Assembly: GCA_027382625.1 (NCBI GenBank)
Contig: JAJKFJ010022915.1
Location: 112,686 to 176,685 of the forward strand
Length of the DNA stretch: 64,000 nt
Direction: 5' to 3'
Origin: Tetmemena sp. SeJ-2015
Lineage: Eukaryota > Ciliophora > Spirotrichea > Sporadotrichida > Oxytrichidae
A model generated the notes under the pieces. That model searched no databases, was not told the origin of the DNA, and worked only from the letters and a program-made list of their open reading frames with translations. Each line of letters begins with the position of its first letter. Positions within the stretch are counted from its first letter, which is position 1. This document shows positions 59,155-64,000 of this stretch, piece by piece. The position numbers were made by a program, and so were the translations under genes.

Positions 59155-60372
59155 AAGTGACTTCCTTGTTTATGAGTTAGTGAGATAATCAAGACGCTCA
59201 AATTTTAGGTGGATTTCAGGCAACTATCTGTACATTCTCAAAGAAAGATGTAGGCAAAATGATCAACTCAGACACGAATGCTTATAAAAATATCTCTTAT
59301 TTAAAATAAGTAAAATAAAGTAGAATAAATATTTCACTAACGTTAGAGTTTTTCGAGAAGTATTTTATATTTTTAGGAATTCATTTTCTTTAAAGAATTG
59401 AAGTATCTGCACATTTCCATTTATGTTGGTCTTTTTTAATATACCAAATTCAATTTTAAAGAAAAACCAACTCAGCCTGAACATAAAAATCAAATATATA
59501 TTCAGAATCACATGGAAAATGATTACAATTTCTTTAAATACTTCAAAGAAATTTTGAAATATACTGTACAAGTATTATATGGTGAGGAATATATAGTCAG
59601 AATTTTAATTAAAATCGGTGATTGGTTAAATAATAAATGGAGAGTTGCAAAATGGTGACAGTTGAAATCACAGATTTACCCCCTGATCAGTAGCTTGTTC
59701 GATAGCTTATTCAAAATTAATATGAGTTTCTTCTTTAATCATCTTCGTAGCACCTCTCAGCAGCGAGATATGACTCACGCACTCTTCATCATCTTCATCT
59801 TCTTCTTCATCTAAACTTGTGTCGCTTATAACTTTTGATTGAGCGCTCCTACACAAAAGTTGCAAGGATAAAAAGCTTTTAGAATTCCATGTTGATTCGA
59901 ATGGTGTAATAATTATTTAAATTGGACACACTTCAACTGTCACTGATTTATTCCATTTTAATTTAATATCTAATTTAATTCTCTTTTTTATTAAATTCTC
60001 AGCTATAATAGAGCAGTTCAGTCTTTTAGTCTCAGCAACTTTCATTCTATAGATTCTCCCTATAGCATATGTCGAAATTATCCAATATGAAGGAGATGCA
60101 AATTTCTGACCACTCAACAGATTAACTCAACTCTGATAATGTCTAAAATTACTTCTTTACATTCTGAGAGACCGAAGATAATTAAATTCTAGATACTGAA
60201 ACTTAAGCAAAGCATTGAGTAATGAGATAAACTTATATCTAAGTCTGATTTTGGAGAGCATAGTGTTAAATCCATCAATCTTTTAAAAAGCCATTTTATT
60301 AATTGACCTTGAGGGATCTCAAACTGTTAATGAACACTTAGCTGCACAGATCTCACTTCTTCTATCATTTTC
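59155..60372 (-). pseudogene. APC2 N-terminal pseudogene fragment
   Basis: Reverse-strand remnants parallel to 44833-45733, including an N-terminus near 60372 that reads like MKMIEEVRSVQLSVHQQFEI against MEMMEGVRSAQPSVHQQYGI of APC2. The middle and 3' parts have frameshifts and deletions, and the fragment is split by the foreign small gene at 59668-60117. Confidence 0.75.
59668..60117 (-). CDS. Small dispersed gene, 149 residues, unknown function
   Basis: ATG 60117-60115 (MSGQKFASPSYWIISTYAIG), stop TGA 59670-59668, one uninterrupted frame of 150 codons with two TAA-type Gln. It has a Lys-rich middle (AENLIKKRIKLDIKLKWNKS), an Asp/Glu stretch (SLDEEEDEDDEE) and a helical tail (LLRGATKMIKEETHINFEQA, IEQATDQGVNL). 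A broken copy lies at 18515-18905 on the other strand, and similarity extends about 55 bp past the stop. It sits inside the decayed APC2 duplicate, so it arrived there by a separate insertion. The family is not recognised; retention of the frame suggests function or a recent copy. Confidence 0.6.
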
Positions 60373-61699
60373 ATTTTAAAATTTAAAATTTAATTATTCT
60401 GCAATATTTAGACTCGATATTATTTTTTGCAAATTCCTCTAAAAATAATTAATCAAATCAAAGTATTGAGAATTTTAGGGTTATTCTCCTATTTTTTAAT
60501 TTTAGACGTCCTAATATATGCTCATATCAATTTATAGTATTGATTGATAACTCAGAATATGATTTCTTGACTCTGTGAAAACTTCTTAACTATAACTTCA
60601 TTTTCGTCTCTCTATTATCTTAATTTAACTTGATTTTGAATCTCTAAAATGAAAAATATAATAAATTCAAATTCCCTATTGAAAGTTATTCAAGGCTGTT
60701 TGTATTTTCAAAGTTAAACTCCTTTTGCAGGGGATGCTCACTCATTAAAGTTAATATAGACTTATATTTTTTCATACTCAGTATTGAAGCATCAAGTCTC
60801 AAATCTTGTTTAAGATTCCTGCGCTGTTAAATCTAGTTCTTGTGTTTCATTGGAAAAGTGCTCAAGTCTAAACTCAATCTGGAGGCATCTAATGTTGTAG
60901 CAAATTCTCTTGCAATTCAAAAATAAAGATAAGTTATTCATAAAATGCATCTGTAGGAATTATGAAATGGTTTTCTCTAAATAAAATTAGCTTTATAGAA
61001 TTCAGCTTATATTTTCAGTTGATATCTGTTATACTTTCAATTTTTTTAAAAATGAGACTAGATTATTTATTTCAATTCGTTTTGTAGAGCTTTGTTGTTT
61101 TTCGCTAATTTGGCCTTCATTTTTCTGTAGATCTATTGTAGTAGAGAATTTAATAAAAAATAATATGAAATAGGATTAATACAAATTTAATTCACTCTCA
61201 GAAAGACAGTATATTTAGCAAGAACTAAAAAAGAAAAATGTGCAAAAGTATTTTTAGAATATTTATTGAGTAATAATTTTTAAAGATGCGAAGCAGAAGA
61301 TCTAATAAAACTTTAATGGAAACCTTAAAATAGAAGGTAAGTTTTTAAGCATGTAAAATCTTTGAAGAAATGTGAATATCAAAATTGCCTATGTTTTTTT
61401 TTTCTCAAATGAAATTAGCTTTATTCTTAAAATTCATACTAATCGCATTTTTATAAAAATAGGAGTTTGTTTGTGAGGATGCTTTTTAAAATCTTACCTA
61501 TATGAAGGAATAAATACAAGAAATATTGTTTAAAAATTGAAGATTGCGGAGACAGAGAGAGTCGAATAGCTTGATATTTCTAAAATAATTTATAACAATA
61601 GAAAATTAAAGATCAAATTATAGCAAATGATTAATTTAAATTATCACTTATTTTGGACCCACCTATATAATTAACACTTTACCTCTATCAACATTTTTT

Positions 61700-63600
61700 T
61701 TTATCTTGACTACAGAGTTATAGGCCCCTGACAACATCATGTATAGAGCAATAAAAACTGAAATATTTTAAGATATTTTATGAAAGCAATGATGAAGTTG
61801 ATGAGAATATTTGCGATTATGAGGAAGATGAGGATTTCGCCAAGAGTGCTTTTCATTTCAGCATCATTCACAAAAATAAGTCAAATATAGATTTAAAACA
61901 AAGTCAGTAAACAGAAAACAGAAGTAGAGTGTCACCAGAAATATCAACTCATTAAAGTACTCTATAAAATTTAAAATTGGCTCCTCAAGAGGACTTTGAG
62001 AACCCAAAAACACTAGAGATTTAAATTACAAATAAATAGCAAATATTTAGAGTAAGCAGGGTAGAGAATATCAAGATATATATTATTTGATATAAGTTTA
62101 AAACTCAAAGATGCTCGTTTAGCCGAAAGTACTTAGTCCTTGGATTGCAAAAGCAAAAAATATTCTCTTCAGAAGAAACACCAGAATTAATTGATGAGAA
62201 AGCCCAATCTAGCTTTTTGTATTCTAGTAACATCAATTAATTGGAGAAAATTAATCTTAATTCTAGTAGAGCGTGCTAAACTTCTGCTGATAGTCTTCAT
62301 CTTTAAGTCTTGTTCTATTTCTCTTAAGGAATATGAAAGTGACAATAGGAAACATGACTAGAAAGATAATTGCAACGAAATTAAACACTATAGAAAATAC
62401 AGATGAATAATTTTAAAGCGAGGCATGTATTAATAGCTGACCTAGTATCATCAAAGTAAAGATACTTGTAGAGCACTAGAAAAGTTATCATAGCCACAGG
62501 AAAGTAGTTTTAAATCACTAGCCTAAGCACGCTGCTGAAGTACAAACTCTTTTGCAAGTTGCTTTCAATTTTCTCAAGCACTTAAAAAATACGCTTAATA
62601 ATTTTGATTCAATTAAAACTTTAATGATGAAGGCCTTCTTTTAATTCTTAATGTTATTTTCATCTTTGATATTTGTAGCCTCAAACTCAATGGCTTGTAT
62701 TTTGACTGTTTGATTTTCCTAATCTTACAACTTCAAATCACTCTTTTAATATTTCTTAAGTGATCTCTTCAAAATAACCTGAAATAGCATCAGCACAATA
62801 AGTGCCCCCACATTAACTTAATAAGAATAAAACTGCTATATTTGAGAGATTGGTTGGAAAGTAGGAGGTTTCATAGCCAAGGTTTTGATATTGGTCGCTC
62901 AGATCGTAACGAAGGTAGTCAGCTGAGAAAGAGGTCGACTCGTCCTTCAAACTCAAACCTTCTTCTATAAACGAAGGAGTTGGAAGCAACTTCATATCTA
63001 ATGAAATAAATTATCTCGTCAGATGATTTAATATATTTGATGCATCAATGAGTTACTGGATAAAAAGTTCTACATTCGCTGGAAAGTTAATCTCAAAAAG
63101 TGGAAGATGTGAAATCAATTGCAAGTTATTTATCATAAATTTTAGGAATAATATACTGCATAAATAACTTTAATATATCATGCCCCAAACTATTGTCAAA
63201 GCTGAAGACCTATAAAAAGTTTAAAGATAGGCATTAAATTTACATAAAGAACTAGGCACCAAAATTTTAACTATTTATTTAATCAATTAGAGTACATAGC
63301 TGAAGTCATCACAGAACTCACAGCACCTCCAGCTTATACTAAATGATTCCTTAAATATTTAATTTACTAAGGTCGCTGCCTCATCTTCATCAAGTTAGGG
63401 AGGGATAGACTTCTTAATAGTGTAGGTGTCTTGCAGGTAGAACATGGAATCTTAATTAGATTCACTTTAGCTTGAGCTCAGTTTCCTTTTCTTAGCGATG
63501 ACTGTCTGCGGCAGCTTATATCGAAATACCAATTCGAGCTAGTCTTAGTCCTATAAAGTTTTATCAACTGGCAACTGATACTTACAGAGCTATCTGATAT
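61700..63600 (-). pseudogene. Second copy of membrane-protein C-terminal region
   Basis: Parallel to 46566-48480. The segment 62813-62995 is intact (LLPTPSFIEEGLSLKDESTS then YDLSDQYQNLGYETSYFPTN) where the first copy has a frame change. Near 62420 this copy has lost frame between TRSAINTCLAL and VFNFVAIIFLVMF. Each copy therefore has its own damage. Whether this copy contributes to a macronuclear gene is unknown, and it may continue beyond the window. Confidence 0.6.
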
Positions 63601-64000
63601 GTTTTTTACTTAGTTGAAATTTATCTTAAGCTTCAGCTATTTGTTTAAAATAAACCTCATCTATTTGTTTTTGTATTGAAGATTTTTCCTTTCTTTGATG
63701 AATGAGCTTTCGTAAAAGTAGTCCTTGGATTAACTATTAATTGTAAATTAAATAGAGTTAATGAGATGCTGAATCCTTCTTAAGGAATCTGCATTCTATG
63801 TCGAGGTTTTAAAAGTCCTAGTTTATTATTTAAAAAACTATAGTTATTTAAAGAAATACTAGTTTGAGGAGGAGTATTATAGAACTAATTAATATTTTAA
63901 AAATTTGCAAGGAAAAATATAACTATAAGGGTAACATATATCTATAGCTATCTAAGGTTCATTATCATGGATGCGATGAAGGAAATGTAGAGGATCAATG

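Larger units (their letters stand above)
59155..63825. repeat. Decayed duplicate of the 44.83-48.78 kb block
   Basis: Sequence and order match 44833-48780: first parts of APC2 (59155-59600 and 60100-60370, reverse), then the spacer, then the C-terminal part of the membrane-protein gene (61700-63600, reverse), ending with ATCCTTCTTAAGGAATCTGC near 63775. Same orientation, offset about 14.3-15 kb. APC2 coding is shattered by stops and deletions; membrane-gene segments are better preserved. A 0.5 kb piece carrying another gene (59605-60100) is inserted in this copy only. Confidence 0.85.

Noticed and set aside
1..64000. CRISPR arrays, bacterial operons, Shine-Dalgarno sites
   Set aside because: The genetic code, introns and IES structure are ciliate; no regularly spaced repeats were seen.

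Overview
The window looks like germline (micronuclear) DNA of a stichotrich ciliate, most likely Oxytricha or a close relative. Four things point there. (1) Long coding stretches on both strands are full of in-frame TAA and TAG and end only at TGA, so TAA/TAG encode Gln. (2) Genes are cut by short AT-rich segments flanked by small direct repeats (pointers); removing the segment plus one repeat restores the frame, as expected of internal eliminated sequences (IESs). There are also ordinary GT-AG introns. (3) A 4,125 bp element at 30269-34393 has inverted ends carrying the C4A4 telomere repeat, a zinc-finger/kinase gene and a Tc1-like transposase, which is a telomere-bearing element (TBE), known from Oxytricha. 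(4) Spacers are very AT-rich. All identifications were made by reading the sequence; no search was run. Because standard-code ORF callers break these genes into pieces, the coordinates below use the TGA-only code and are approximate where junctions were not resolved.

Layout. 0-9 kb: a small secreted or membrane protein (-), a ~1,500-residue coiled-coil/PH-like protein (+) interrupted by a 546 bp retroposon-like insert, and a ~700-residue unknown protein (-). 9-15 kb: two GH16 beta-glucanase paralogs (-) flanking an OTU deubiquitinase (-). 14.8-18 kb: a Gln/Ser-rich coiled-coil gene (+). 18.5-20 kb: short coding islands and a broken copy of a dispersed small gene. 20-25.6 kb: an LRR-like gene (+). 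25.7-36.6 kb: a TPR plus cyclic-nucleotide-binding gene (+) split by the TBE. 36.6-37.6 kb: an RNase H2A-like gene (-) lacking catalytic residues. 38-39 kb: an LRR gene (+). 39-45.7 kb: RPAP1-like and APC2 genes (-). 46.5-52.4 kb: a large membrane protein with cadherin-like repeats (-). 52.4-58.2 kb: gene-poor DNA with a perfect 384 bp inverted repeat and a GC-rich foldback element. 58.2-59.0 kb: an unknown gene (+). 59.15-63.83 kb: a decayed duplicate of 44.8-48.8 kb.

The genes share no pathway; they are unrelated housekeeping and accessory genes. The window is most informative about germline architecture: mobile elements sit inside coding sequence, and their removal, together with one copy of the flanking repeat, restores the reading frame.
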